Below, piece by piece: positions 1 through 9,229 of a DNA stretch of 64,000 bases (the first letter of the stretch is position 1; every line of letters starts with the position of its first letter). The position numbers were made by a program, and so were the translations under genes. The stretch is taken from positions 1 through 64,000 of the forward strand of contig NZ_SSMQ01000070.1 of assembly GCF_005144585.1 (NCBI RefSeq). The letters are read 5' to 3'. The stretch is from Polyangium fumosum (GTDB taxonomy: Bacteria > Myxococcota_A > Polyangia > Polyangiales > Polyangiaceae). A model generated the notes under the pieces. It saw only the letters and a list, made by a program, of their open reading frames with translations. It searched no databases and had not been told where the DNA came from.

Positions 1-1
1 C

Positions 2-1519
2 ACGCCCGCGCCGTCCGCGCGTCCTGCGGCTGCGGCTCCCGCCGCGTGCCCCGCGCCCACGGCCGCGCCGTCCACGCGTCCTGCGGCTGCTCCCGCCGCG
101 TCCCTCGCGCCCACGCCCGCGCCGTCCGCGCGTCCTGCGGCTGCCGCTTCTGCGCCCGCTGTGCCGCCCCCACCGCCGCCCCCGCATGCCATATCGCTGC
201 ATACGGAACTCGCGCTGTACACGTTGATGGCGGTGACGAACGCGGAGCGAGGGATCAAGCAAGCTGAATGGCAGCACATGAACCTCGTGCTCGGCGCGAA
301 ATTCGCGAGGTGCCAGCGTGTGCTCATGGATCCCGGCGTGCTCGCAATTGCCGGATCCATCGTTGCGTACTCCCGCGCGAAGGGCTGCGCGAACGCCGCC
401 ACGTTTGCCCTATCTCCGACATCCGACGTGCCTGCTGAACTCGTGGCGGTGGTCGTCGGCGAAGTTCTGGCCGCGTGCCAGGACGCCGCCCCGATACCGC
501 TCCGCGCGGAAGTCGTGGTCTACACGGCCCTCGCGGTGAAGAACGCGGATCGGGGGCTCCCTCCCTCGGAATGGGAGAACATCAACCGCGGGTTCGGCGG
601 TCGGATCGAGAGGTGCCAGCGCGTGCTGTCTCATCCGAAGGTTCGAGCGGTGGCTGACGCCATCGTTGCGCGCGGCCGTGCCAAGCGCATCGACGTGAAC
701 ACGTTCGCGTATTCGCCAGCAAACGAGGCGTTCGGCGAGCTTTTGGCGGCAACCGTCGGTGGCATGCTGATCGAGTCTCGACCCAAGCCCGCGGCACCGT
801 TGCCGCCCGCGGCGATGGTCGCCGCGCCCGTCCCCTCGCCCGTGCTGACCGAGTCTCGACCCAAGCCCGCGGCACCGTCGCCGCCCGCGGCACCGTCGCC
901 GCCCGTCCCCGCGGTAAGGGCGCCTCGGGCCCCCGAGCCGCCCGTCCATGCGCCCGCGGCAACGGCCCCGCCGGCACACGTTCCCGAGGCGCCCATCCCC
1001 GCGCCAGCGGCACAGGGGCGCGCCGACGTGCCCTCTCGCGACGAGCTGCCCACGCCCGCACGGGCCGAGGCGCCCGTCCCCGCGCCAGCGGCATCGGCCC
1101 GCGTTGAGCGCGCGTGCCCCAGGTGCGCGCGAAGGATGCCGTTGGCGGCGCGGCCGTGGCGGAGCACCGCGGCCAGGTCGGGCATCGGGCGGGACCCAAC
1201 GCCGCCGGTTCCGCCGCCTCCCGCCTCTGCCGCGCCCGTGCCGCGTGAGCCGGTGTCGCCCGCGGCTTCCGCGCCTTTCGTGGCCCTTCCGGTCACCATG
1301 CCGACGTTGATCACCGTGGCGACCTCGGGCCCTGTCTCCGGCGCGCTGCCCGTTCCGGGGGTAATGACGACCTCGACGCGTGCCGCCGCAAGCGGCGTGT
1401 CGTACACGTCGCGCTCGACACACGAGCCTTTGCCCCGAGGCCGGTCGCCGCCGCGAGCATGCGCCGAAGTCAGTTCACCTTCTCGATTTCGTCCCGCGTC
1501 AAATTGGGAACCACCTTGA
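2..1519 (+). CDS. Pro/Ala-rich protein with two internal repeats, 5' partial
   Basis: The reading frame is open from the first bases of the window, so the true start lies upstream; 505 residues are visible. The visible part opens with a Pro/Ala linker encoded by imperfect 54-57 bp DNA repeats. Two homologous repeats of about 92 residues follow (about residues 66-159 and 167-258), sharing an E-W-N/Q-H/N pattern, R-C-Q-R-V-L and T-F-A-S-P. After them comes a long low-complexity Pro/Ala/Arg tail with further DNA repeats (773-811 and 850-888). No known family was recognised. The last 50 bp overlap the convergent gene at 1470-2090, so the tail may have drifted in frame. The ordered repeats are convincing as protein; the C-terminus is not. 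Confidence 0.6.
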   Translation, partial: TPAPSARPAAAAPAACPAPTAAPSTRPAAAPAASLAPTPAPSARPAAAASAPAVPPPPPPPHAISLHTELALYTLMAVTNAERGIKQAEWQHMNLVLGAKFARCQRVLMDPGVLAIAGSIVAYSRAKGCANAATFALSPTSDVPAELVAVVVGEVLAACQDAAPIPLRAEVVVYTALAVKNADRGLPPSEWENINRGFGGRIERCQRVLSHPKVRAVADAIVARGRAKRIDVNTFAYSPANEAFGELLAATVGGMLIESRPKPAAPLPPAAMVAAPVPSPVLTESRPKPAAPSPPAAPSPPVPAVRAPRAPEPPVHAPAATAPPAHVPEAPIPAPAAQGRADVPSRDELPTPARAEAPVPAPAASARVERACPRCARRMPLAARPWRSTAARSGIGRDPTPPVPPPPASAAPVPREPVSPAASAPFVALPVTMPTLITVATSGPVSGALPVPGVMTTSTRAAASGVSYTSRSTHEPLPRGRSPPRACAEVSSPSRFRPASNWEPP

Positions 1520-2090
1520 ATCGGCCCGGTTCGTCGGTCTCGACCACGCGGGGAGCGACGTAAGCCTGCTGATGATGCATGAAACCGGTGGGCTCTCCTT
1601 CGGTGCTGACAACGAATCCGAGCATCGACCAGCGCTTCGCGTGCGGCTCGGATTCGTACGGGATCACGACCAGCTCGCAGCTTCCGCCGAACGAACGGCT
1701 TAACTGTCGAACGATCGCCAAATCGACGTTCCGCTCGCGATAGCGTTCTTCGATCTTGACGTCCGAGATATAGAGCAGGTCGCGTCCGCCACCCGCGACG
1801 AACTTGTCCTTGTACTCGCCATTTTCGTCGAAATATACCCAATAAAGGGCTTCCAGCTCCCCGCTGTCCGCGTCGAGCGCATCGACGAGGGACACGCCGT
1901 GATTATCCGCTTGACCTACGTGGATGATCGCGACCTCCGCGCCACCGATCTCCACTTCCTTTTCTCCCTCATCGTCATCGTCACTCTCGGTAACGTCGTA
2001 AATCATGCAGTAGAACCGCGTGATGATCCCGTCATCCTCATCCGGCTCGCCGACAACCCTCATGTCCCCCACCACTCGTATTCCGATCAT
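1470..2090 (-). CDS. GNAT-like hypothetical protein
   Basis: This encodes 206 residues. The N-terminal half is acidic, with a D-D-D-D-E run near residue 40. The C-terminal half has a beta-strand, then R-Y-R-x-R-x-x-x-x-A-I-V-R, a further strand, and A-K-R-W-S-M-L-G-F, which is the layout of GNAT acetyltransferases (acetyl-CoA binding helix, then the late strand/helix pair). No acceptor substrate can be inferred. Codon use and hydrophobic pattern look genuine. It is convergent with the Pro/Ala-rich gene and divergent from vgrG. The GNAT assignment is by pattern only and could be wrong. Confidence 0.6.
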   Translation of the reverse strand: MIGIRVVGDMRVVGEPDEDDGIITRFYCMIYDVTESDDDDEGEKEVEIGGAEVAIIHVGQADNHGVSLVDALDADSGELEALYWVYFDENGEYKDKFVAGGGRDLLYISDVKIEERYRERNVDLAIVRQLSRSFGGSCELVVIPYESEPHAKRWSMLGFVVSTEGEPTGFMHHQQAYVAPRVVETDEPGRFKVVPNLTRDEIEKVN

Positions 2091-2327
2091 GGCCGGAGTC
2101 TACCCTTCGAAGCTCCCCAACAGTCAACTCGGCCGCGGGACGCATCCAGTCCGGCAAAGAATTCCGCCCCTATTGCGTTAGGACATTATACGTCCGATGG
2201 CGGAGAATCGATCTTGCGCTCGCGTCGACGGTTGTTGCAGAACGGATCGTCAGGAAGAACGCGGGCACGCGCACACCGCCGTGGGGGTAGGTAGGCATGG
2301 CCTGCGACCGCCAACGGGGTCCGTCGT

Positions 2328-4427
2328 ATGGCCTGGTTACCCTCGATCCGCCCTCCGGGCGGGATGCTCTCGCTCGCCCTTGATTCACAGATCGCGCTGG
2401 ATGTCCGGCGTTTCTCGATCGCGGAGGGAATGTCAAGCCTTTTCTCCATCACCCTGGAGGCGTTCTCCACTGACGCGGCCCTGGCCTTCGACGAGCTGGT
2501 CGGGCAGCGGGCCCGTTTCACCATCCGGCGCGGCGCGGAGGAGCGCACATGGAGCGGCATCTGCCGCGGCGCGCGGCTGATCCGCGTCGAGGAAGACGGG
2601 CTCTCCACCTACGAGATCGCGCTCGTCCCGATGCTCTGGCTCCTGACGCAGCGTGTAAACCGACGCATCTTTCAGCACCTCTCCGAGCCCGAGATCGCGG
2701 CGCGTATTCTCGACGAGTGGCAGCTCCCCCATGTGCTCCGGTTGTCGGAGACGTACAAATCGCGTGAGTACCGGACCCAATACGACGAGTCGGATCACGC
2801 ATTCCTGAGCAGGCTGCTCGAGCACGCCGGCATCTCCTATTTTTTCGAGGAGAAGGACGGCGAGACGGTCGTTATCCTCTCGGACACGCCACAGCGCGCG
2901 GAGCCGCGCCCGACGCGGCTCCCATTCAAGGCGGATGTGACGATGGTGACGGGCGAGTACGCGACGCGCGCGCAGGCCGGCCGGGAGCTGCGGGCCGGCC
3001 GTCTCGCCATGCGGGACCGTGACTACCGGCTCCCCGCGGCCTATCCCCTCCAGGCACGAGCCGACGCGCGGACGCTCGGCGCAGAAACGCGCCTCGAACG
3101 CTTCCACGCCGATCCCGGCGCCTTCCTCTATCAAGCCAACCAGGGCGGGGGCACGCCGGTGGCGGACGATCGGGGCACGTATCGGAGCGACGAACGGGCC
3201 GCGAAGAGACTCGCACAGAAGCACCTCGAAGCGGAGCGCGAGGGGGCCGTGATGTTTGGCTTCGATACGAACGCGCTCGATCTCGCGCCGGGCGTCGTGG
3301 TCCACGTGGACGGCCATCCGCGCGCGGAGTTCGCGCGGGGCCTGCTCGTCGTGGGCACGCGCCTCGACGGAACGCAGGACGGCGACTGGACGCACGTGTG
3401 CGAAGTACGCAGCGTGGAGCTGCCGTACGGCCCGCCGCGCGTGACGCCGACGCCGCGCGTGCAGAGCATCGAGACGGCAACCGTGGTCGGCCCCCACGGC
3501 GAGGAGATCCATTGCGACGAGTTCGGTCGCGTTCGCGTGCATTTTCATTGGGACCGGGAGAGCACGATGGACGAGCAGAGTTCGTGCTGGATCCCGGTGA
3601 GCCAGGCATGGAGCGGCGCGGGCTATGGCGCGATCAACCTCCCCCGCGTCGACCAGGAGGTGCTCGTGGCCTTCCTCGACGGGGCCCCGGACAGGCCGAT
3701 CATTGTGGGCCGCGTCCATACAGCGCTGCAAAAGGTGCCGTATTCGCTGCCAGCGAATAAGACGCAGAGCGGGTGGAGGACGGCATCCTCGCCGGGCGGG
3801 AGCGGGTATAACGAGATCCTTTTCGAGGATAAGAAGGGCGGCGAATTCATTCGTGTACATGCCGAACGCGATATGCACACGACGGTACAGCGGGACATGG
3901 TGTCGACCGTGCAGCGCGACCAGACCGAAACCGTGCGACGGGACCGCAAGGCGATCGTGACGCGTGACGCCGAGACCATCGTGGGGCGCAACGCGGCGCA
4001 GCTCGTCCAGGACAACGCGCGACAAGTGGTCGGCTTATCGAGCACGCGCGTCGTTGGGGTCAACGATGTGCTCGACGTGGGCGGCGATCAGAACGTCAGC
4101 ATCTCCGGGGATCACAATGTATCCGTGGGCGGATCGAGCGAGACGACGATCGCCGGCGCACATTCCGTGCAGGTGGGAGCTACACAGATCATTCAGGCCG
4201 GAGATACGATAACGATCACGACCGGCGCGGCAAGCATCACCTTGGAGCCGTCCGGAAAGGTGACGATCTCCGGGACCGAGATCGTGCTGCAATCGACGGG
4301 GCCCGTCACGGCGAGCGGAACGACGATCGGCGTGAGCGGCGCCGAGATAGGCGTGCTCGCATCGGGGGCCGCCGAGGTAGGCGGCGCATCGCTGCACCTC
4401 GTCGGCGATCCAATCAAGTCGAATTGA
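2328..4427 (+). CDS. vgrG: Type VI secretion tip protein VgrG (TssI)
   Basis: The 699-residue product is a T6SS spike protein, which caps the Hcp tube and carries effectors into target cells. An N-terminal gp27-like region (about 1-370) is followed by the gp5-like OB fold with the family signature G-R-V-R-V-H-F-H-W-D and G-x-G-Y-G-A-I-N-L-P-R, then D-R-P-I-I-V-G-R-V. The C-terminal 200 residues are a needle of short V/T/I repeats such as D-M-V-S-T-V-Q-R-D and Q-N-V-S-I-S-G-D-H-N-V. No effector domain is fused to the end, so cargo must attach through adaptors. An in-frame ATG at 2364 preceded by GGGCGGG is an alternative start. It is followed 15 bp later by the DUF2169 gene. Confidence 0.95.
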   Translation: MAWLPSIRPPGGMLSLALDSQIALDVRRFSIAEGMSSLFSITLEAFSTDAALAFDELVGQRARFTIRRGAEERTWSGICRGARLIRVEEDGLSTYEIALVPMLWLLTQRVNRRIFQHLSEPEIAARILDEWQLPHVLRLSETYKSREYRTQYDESDHAFLSRLLEHAGISYFFEEKDGETVVILSDTPQRAEPRPTRLPFKADVTMVTGEYATRAQAGRELRAGRLAMRDRDYRLPAAYPLQARADARTLGAETRLERFHADPGAFLYQANQGGGTPVADDRGTYRSDERAAKRLAQKHLEAEREGAVMFGFDTNALDLAPGVVVHVDGHPRAEFARGLLVVGTRLDGTQDGDWTHVCEVRSVELPYGPPRVTPTPRVQSIETATVVGPHGEEIHCDEFGRVRVHFHWDRESTMDEQSSCWIPVSQAWSGAGYGAINLPRVDQEVLVAFLDGAPDRPIIVGRVHTALQKVPYSLPANKTQSGWRTASSPGGSGYNEILFEDKKGGEFIRVHAERDMHTTVQRDMVSTVQRDQTETVRRDRKAIVTRDAETIVGRNAAQLVQDNARQVVGLSSTRVVGVNDVLDVGGDQNVSISGDHNVSVGGSSETTIAGAHSVQVGATQIIQAGDTITITTGAASITLEPSGKVTISGTEIVLQSTGPVTASGTTIGVSGAEIGVLASGAAEVGGASLHLVGDPIKSN

Positions 4428-4442
4428 GGCGAGGCAATCACC

Positions 4443-5447
4443 ATGAAGCTCGACAACCGTACGCCTCTCGCGGCGATGGCGTTTCCGATGGTGGACCTCG
4501 CGGGCGACCCATTCGTCACGGTCATCGCAAAGGGCGTATTCGGCGTGAAGAAGGGCGAGCCATTGCGCTTGCCCCCGTCCCCGTCATGCATTCGCACCGC
4601 CTCCGTTCCCTGGGAGGCGGAGAAGCCTTCCAGCCTGCGCTACGAGGACGACCTTGCGCCGTTCAAGACATGCACCGACATCATCGTCAATGGCACGGCA
4701 TACGCGCCGGGCGGCCAACGCGCTCCCGCATGGCGCGCCGGTGTGCGTGTGGGAGCCGTGCGGAAATACATGACCGTCACCGGGCCGCGCGCATGGGTGC
4801 ATGCGCCGCTTCTGGGTTGGTCCCTCACCCCGATCGTCCCGGTGCACCGCGTGCCCTTGCGGTATGAACTCGCGTTCGGGGGCGATGGGTTCGAGGCGAA
4901 CCCCGTGGGGGTCGGCTACTGCGATCCGCGGACGGCTGACACGTCGCAGCTCGTCGCGGCGCCGCAGCTCCTCCCGGAGGACGGGCGCCCGCCGGTGTTC
5001 GGGGAGACGTATCCGGTGGAAGGACTCGGAGCCATCGCCAGGACATGGCAGCCTCGCCGCGCACGGGCGGGAACGTTCGGGGAGGCATGGGCGACGCAGG
5101 AAGGACGCCGTCTGCCCGAGGATTTCGAGGGCACCTATTGGAACGCAGCCCATCCCGAACTATGCGCTGACACCTTCCTTCGAGGTGACGAAGAGGTGAC
5201 GCTCACCGCTCTGCATCCGGAGCACGCAGAGCTGGCTTTTCGGCTGCCTTCGTTGCTTGTGGCCGCGGGCGCTGTGCATGGGTCGGGGTTTCGTCATGCT
5301 TCCCCCGCGCGGCTGGACACCGTTGTCATCGACGCGGACGAGCTGCGGGTGGAGCTTTCGTGGCGCTTCGCGTTGCCGTTGTTCAAGGGTGGAGTGGAGA
5401 GCGTGCATATCGCGATGCGTGCCGGGGCGATTGGAGGTGGCGCATGA
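4443..5447 (+). CDS. DUF2169 T6SS effector adaptor
   Basis: The 334-residue protein opens K-L-D-N-R-T-P-L-A-A-M-A-F and contains the G-x-x-F-V-T-V-I-A-K-G-V-F strand typical of DUF2169. In other bacteria this family sits between vgrG and PAAR-like effector genes and helps load the effector on the spike. The context here is exactly that: 15 bp after vgrG, and its stop codon overlaps the start of the PAAR-like effector (ATGA at 5444-5447), implying coupled translation. The family assignment is strong; adaptor function follows from the family and gene order. Confidence 0.9.
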   Translation: MKLDNRTPLAAMAFPMVDLAGDPFVTVIAKGVFGVKKGEPLRLPPSPSCIRTASVPWEAEKPSSLRYEDDLAPFKTCTDIIVNGTAYAPGGQRAPAWRAGVRVGAVRKYMTVTGPRAWVHAPLLGWSLTPIVPVHRVPLRYELAFGGDGFEANPVGVGYCDPRTADTSQLVAAPQLLPEDGRPPVFGETYPVEGLGAIARTWQPRRARAGTFGEAWATQEGRRLPEDFEGTYWNAAHPELCADTFLRGDEEVTLTALHPEHAELAFRLPSLLVAAGAVHGSGFRHASPARLDTVVIDADELRVELSWRFALPLFKGGVESVHIAMRAGAIGGGA

Positions 5448-7144
5448 GTGGGGAATGGGCACGCAAGTGCGGCGAGGCGATGGTCGTGTCCATCGCTCCG
5501 GATGTTTGCCTCACGCCGGTCGGCAACGCAATGGTCCCGGTACCGTACCAGATCATCGGGCGGCTCGAAAACGCCGAGGGCACGGACCCGAAGCACCTCG
5601 TCTGCGGAAAACCCGCCTTCACGATGGGAAGCCGGATTCCGCATGTGGAGGGCAATGAGGCCGGGACGGGAGGCGGGCTTATCTCGGGCGTCAATCGAGG
5701 CTACTGCCGAGCCGTGGAGCATAGCTCGACGTTCATGTCGGGCGATCATTGGCTCGTCCGCGAGGGAGACCTTTTTGCGATGAATTGCGCCGGGCCGGAT
5801 GGACCCGCGAATACGTACGGCCGGCTCGTGATCACGAATGAGGTAGCGTCCGCGCCGAGCGTGAGTTTGTCGAAGAGCACGAAAACGGTCGTGGATCCGG
5901 CGACGGGCGTGGTCACGAGCGAGACGAGCGAGACACGCAAGGACCCGGAGACGGGCGCGATCACGGAGGTGCGCGAGCGGACGGTGCTCGATCCGGCGAC
6001 GCAGCGCATGGAAGCGCAACGGGTCGAGATCACGACGAACCCCGACGGGTCGAAGACGTACAAGGCGAGCGCGGGGGCATTCGATCCGGCGAGCAAGCAA
6101 TACGAATGGCGAACGTCCACGGGGAGTTTGCCCGAGGCGGAGGTGGACCCGGACGAGGTGTCGATCGACGGGAACGGGCGGCTCTACCTCGCCGACGACG
6201 GGGAGGGGTTCGTCCGGTCCGATGAGCTGGACCGGGCCGACGAGATCGCCGATGATGACCCGGAGGTTCTGGCGGACCCCGAGGTCAAGGCCGCGCTGGA
6301 GGAGGAGGCGGCATGCAAAGCGGAACTGGCGAAGACCAACGAGGCGATTGCGTGGGAGGGTTTCAAGGCCGGCGTGGACTTGGCCGGGATCGTGGACCCC
6401 ACGCCGGTCGCGGACCTCACGGGCGCGGGGCTGGCGCTGGCCGATGGGGACTGGCTCGGAGCGGGGATCTCGGTGGTCTCGGCGGCGGTGCCGTATGTCG
6501 GGGACCTCGCGGGGAAGGGAATCAAGGCGGCGCGGGCGGCGAAGGCGCTGGCGAAGCTGGATCGGTTGCTGTTGAAGTGGCAAGCGCACCTCGCGAATGC
6601 GGCGGCCGCGGCGAGGAAGGCGAAGGAGGCGGCAAAGAAGCGGATCACGAGGAAGAGGGCAGGAGGGGTCGGGGGGCTCCGGACCGCGCCGAGGAATCCG
6701 GGGGACGGGGGATTCGCGCCTCGAAAGCAGGGGGGCGGGAAAGATGGGGGCGGTGGGGGCAATGGCGGCCCGAAGAAGCCGCGGAAGCCGCATCAGCCGG
6801 ACCGGGCGAAGTGGGAGCAGAACGGCGGGACAGTCCGTGACAACCCCGATGGGTCGACGACGTTCAGGCGGAAGGACGGGGTGGAGGTGACGTATGATAA
6901 AGATGGGTTCCCGGATTTCACGCGGTACAGGCATCCCGAGGTGAACGATGTGCAGATCGAGTTCACGGGTAAGTATTCGAAGGACGAGGCTCTCGCCGAC
7001 AAGGCCGCAGGTATTAACAAGAAATTCAGAGACTCCCAAGACTACACATGGCATCACCATCAAGACGGGAAGACCATGCAGTTGATTGAGCGCGAAGTGC
7101 ACAAGGATTTCTTTCACACCGGCGGTATGTCCGGCGCGCGATGA
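5444..7144 (+). CDS. PAAR-like (DUF4150) effector with C-terminal WHH nuclease toxin
   Basis: The start at 5444 is set by GGAGG at 5433-5437 and the ATGA overlap. It gives 566 residues. Residues 1-125 are a DUF4150 PAAR-like tip domain (S-I-A-P-D-V-C-L-T-P-V-G, V-P-V-P-Y, S-S-T-F-M-S-G-D). A Thr/Glu-rich linker follows, then a Gly/Ala-rich hydrophobic pre-toxin stretch (about 310-360), a Lys/Arg/Gly-rich linker, and a C-terminal toxin module. The end carries Y-T-W-H-H-H-x-D-G-K-T-M-Q-L, then E-V-H-K and F-H-T-G-G, which is the signature of the WHH branch of HNH/ENDO VII nucleases. Predicted role: DNase delivered by VgrG into rival cells. The next gene is its SUKH immunity protein. Confidence 0.93.
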   Translation: MSGEWARKCGEAMVVSIAPDVCLTPVGNAMVPVPYQIIGRLENAEGTDPKHLVCGKPAFTMGSRIPHVEGNEAGTGGGLISGVNRGYCRAVEHSSTFMSGDHWLVREGDLFAMNCAGPDGPANTYGRLVITNEVASAPSVSLSKSTKTVVDPATGVVTSETSETRKDPETGAITEVRERTVLDPATQRMEAQRVEITTNPDGSKTYKASAGAFDPASKQYEWRTSTGSLPEAEVDPDEVSIDGNGRLYLADDGEGFVRSDELDRADEIADDDPEVLADPEVKAALEEEAACKAELAKTNEAIAWEGFKAGVDLAGIVDPTPVADLTGAGLALADGDWLGAGISVVSAAVPYVGDLAGKGIKAARAAKALAKLDRLLLKWQAHLANAAAAARKAKEAAKKRITRKRAGGVGGLRTAPRNPGDGGFAPRKQGGGKDGGGGGNGGPKKPRKPHQPDRAKWEQNGGTVRDNPDGSTTFRRKDGVEVTYDKDGFPDFTRYRHPEVNDVQIEFTGKYSKDEALADKAAGINKKFRDSQDYTWHHHQDGKTMQLIEREVHKDFFHTGGMSGAR

Positions 7145-7158
7145 GGGAGGTATTGACG

Positions 7159-7629
7159 ATGCGAATGGATACCGAGAATCCGTACGGTGCCACATCTCGT
7201 GAGGAGATCGCCATGTTTGAGGCACGAAAAAACGTGCGGCTTCCCGTCGAATACAAAGATTTTCTGCTAAAATCGAATGGTGGGATGCCGACGCCCGACG
7301 GTTTCGAGATCCCAGGATTCCATGGACAGGCGTCCACCGTGAATGCCTTCTATGGCATTCATGATGGTCCAAAGACCAAACGGCTCGATTGGGCGTGCGA
7401 AGTGCATCGGGAACGGATACCGGCGGACCTCATCCCAATAGCCTACGACGCTTTCGGGAATGAGGTCTGCATCGGCTGGAAAGGAAAACGCCGCGGCAAA
7501 ATCTACTTCTGGGACCACGAGGACGAGCTCGACGAGCAAGGCTTGAGTCGGCAGGACTACGGAAACGTATACCTCGTCGCGAACAGCTTGGGTGAATTCT
7601 TGGATAGCCTCAAGGAATTCGAGGATTGA
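7159..7629 (+). CDS. SUKH (SMI1/KNR4) immunity protein
   Basis: This 156-residue protein has the SMI1/KNR4 pattern: an I-A-M-F-E helix, V-R-L-P-V-E-Y-K-D-F-L-L-K-S-N-G-G, then I-P-I-A-Y-D-A-F-G-N-E-V-C-I and a W-D-H-E-D-E turn. SUKH proteins are immunity partners of nuclease toxins, including WHH and HNH types. An ATG at 7141 overlaps the effector stop, but GGGAGG at 7145-7150 lies 8 nt before the ATG at 7159, so 7159 is preferred. Tight coupling to the effector indicates it protects the producer from the WHH toxin. There is no signal peptide, consistent with cytoplasmic neutralisation. Confidence 0.92.
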   Translation: MRMDTENPYGATSREEIAMFEARKNVRLPVEYKDFLLKSNGGMPTPDGFEIPGFHGQASTVNAFYGIHDGPKTKRLDWACEVHRERIPADLIPIAYDAFGNEVCIGWKGKRRGKIYFWDHEDELDEQGLSRQDYGNVYLVANSLGEFLDSLKEFED

Positions 7630-7631
7630 CA

Positions 7632-8348
7632 ATGCCCGACACCCTGAGCCCTACCTCCGCCGCCGACACCCCGACCCTCTACCCGGCGTCGCCGTGGCTT
7701 ACGTGGGTCCCAGCGCCCGATTATTGGAACGTCGCACCCACGATGTTCCTCCCGCCCCCAAAGCCGGCGCCTCCTGTGCCGATCCCGGAGGGCGTCATCC
7801 TCATCCCGACGGACCTGCTACCGCCGCCCGTCCTCGAACATGCTCCCCGTGCGCCGGCCGTGATCCCGCCGCCGCAGCTCCTAGGCCCTGTCGCGGACGT
7901 TGCCGCCTCCGAGCCGCCCGCGTCCGTCCCTGCCCCTGCGCCCGCGGTTGCTCCCGCCGTGGTGCCCACGCCGCTCCCGCTCGACGCCTTCCCCCTCGAA
8001 CGGTGTGCCCGGCTCGACGCGGCCCTTGCGCTCGACCCCGCGGCGGGGCCGAGCATCCTCGAACAGCATCACCTCGACCACGGGACATGGCGCGCGCTGC
8101 GCCAGCACTGGCAAGGCGCGCTTCGGGCCGCGCTCCGCGTCGGCGACCCCGCCCCGCTCCGCGCGTACGACGATGCCTATGTCGGGGAGCTGGAGCGCGT
8201 TCGCGGAGCCATCACGCCGGAGCAACACGCGAGCCTGACGCGCGCCAGCGAGCGGGGCGCGCGCGCCGAAGGGCTTGCCACGCTTGGCTTGCCTGTCGCC
8301 GCCGTCCTCCACATGGAGCGTGTCCTGCTGCGCCGCCGGGCGAACTGA
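7632..8348 (+). CDS. Pro-rich protein with C-terminal helical module
   Basis: This 238-residue protein starts 2 bp after the immunity gene. The N-terminal 125 residues are Pro/Ala/Val-rich. The C-terminal 110 residues form a helical module: I-L-E-Q-H-H-L, W-R-A-L-R-Q-H-W, Y-D-D-A-Y-V-G-E-L-E and finally L-T-R-A-S-E-R-G-A-R-A-E-G-L-A-T-L-G-L with V-L-L-R-R at the end. The family was not identified by name. A second, truncated copy of the last 38 residues lies at 9583-9701. Its place directly behind an effector-immunity pair suggests a T6SS accessory or spacer gene, but this is inferred only from position. Confidence 0.7.
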   Translation: MPDTLSPTSAADTPTLYPASPWLTWVPAPDYWNVAPTMFLPPPKPAPPVPIPEGVILIPTDLLPPPVLEHAPRAPAVIPPPQLLGPVADVAASEPPASVPAPAPAVAPAVVPTPLPLDAFPLERCARLDAALALDPAAGPSILEQHHLDHGTWRALRQHWQGALRAALRVGDPAPLRAYDDAYVGELERVRGAITPEQHASLTRASERGARAEGLATLGLPVAAVLHMERVLLRRRAN

Positions 8349-8435
8349 CAGCGAGTCGCTTGCATGCAAAACGGTCCTGTGAGAGAGTTTGGAACGGCCA
8401 GATCGTGGTCATCTATGAAAAATCGGGAGTCGCTC

Positions 8436-9110
8436 ATGCGGACGTTGATAGCTCTGGTTTCATGCCTCAGCCTTAGCGCACTCGTCGCCTGTTCTTCAGA
8501 GCGCGTCTGCGCCCCTGGTTCGACGCAGGCGTGTCTTTGTGCAGAGGGGCCCCGGGGTGTGCAGTCCTGCGCATCTGACGGTGCACGTTGGGAGCCATGT
8601 GCCTGCTCGGCAGCGGGGACCGCTCCCGCAAATGCAGGCGCCAAGGTGGCAGATGCAGTTCCGCAGCCTCAGCAGCCGGCGGTGCCAAACCCCGGAGCGG
8701 TTGTGCAAGCACCGGCGAGAGCAGAAGAACCGGTAGGCCCGCAGCCGTACACCATCACGATTATCTCCGCGGATTTGGTTCCCTCCAAACCCGATGGACG
8801 TCCCTGGGATGCGGGCGACGGTCCACCGGATCCGGTTGTCGTTGTATCGGTCAAGGGAGCGGGGACCGGCGCTGTCAGGACAACCAAAAAGCAAGACAGC
8901 ATAGCACCGACTTGGCGAGAATCGGGCCAAGTGACAATAAACCGGGGCGATCACCTCTCAATATCAATCATCGATAAGGATCTCGCAGACGACGACTTCA
9001 TCGCGGGTTGGGATATGGAGTTTACCCGCCCTGGTAGGCAACGCTTGACCGATCCCACTCATTCAGTGAATGAGCTGATCTTCGATATTGCGTCTGCCGA
9101 CGCCAAATAG
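8436..9110 (+). CDS. Lipoprotein with Cys-rich motif and C2-like domain
   Basis: The ATG at 8436 is preferred because GGGAG lies just upstream and the product then begins M-R-T-L-I-A-L, a clean lipoprotein signal ending L-V-A-C. The 224-residue protein has a short Cys-rich segment (C-L-C-x-E-G, V-Q-S-C, W-E-P-C-A-C), a Pro/Ala linker, and a C-terminal beta-rich domain. That domain reads I-T-I-I-S-A-D-L-V, then P-D-P-V-V-V-V-S-V-K, A-P-T-W-R-E and I-S-I-I-D-K-D-L, which resembles a C2 domain. Predicted outer-membrane lipoprotein, possibly membrane- or calcium-binding. Function unknown. Confidence 0.75.
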   Translation: MRTLIALVSCLSLSALVACSSERVCAPGSTQACLCAEGPRGVQSCASDGARWEPCACSAAGTAPANAGAKVADAVPQPQQPAVPNPGAVVQAPARAEEPVGPQPYTITIISADLVPSKPDGRPWDAGDGPPDPVVVVSVKGAGTGAVRTTKKQDSIAPTWRESGQVTINRGDHLSISIIDKDLADDDFIAGWDMEFTRPGRQRLTDPTHSVNELIFDIASADAK

Positions 9111-9229
9111 ACCGAGTGGCGGAGGAGCAGGCCGCCCGAACAGCCACCGAGACTCTGGCCCCACGGTCCCCCGCCCCGCATTCTGTGGAAAATTGAGCGC
9201 GTCCGGCTGCCCCCGGAACCGAGGCCCCC

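Noticed and set aside
1-150. Possible CRISPR-like array at the window start
   Set aside because: The repeats are 54-57 bp, tandem with no unique spacers and in one reading frame, so they are a Pro/Ala-rich coding repeat.
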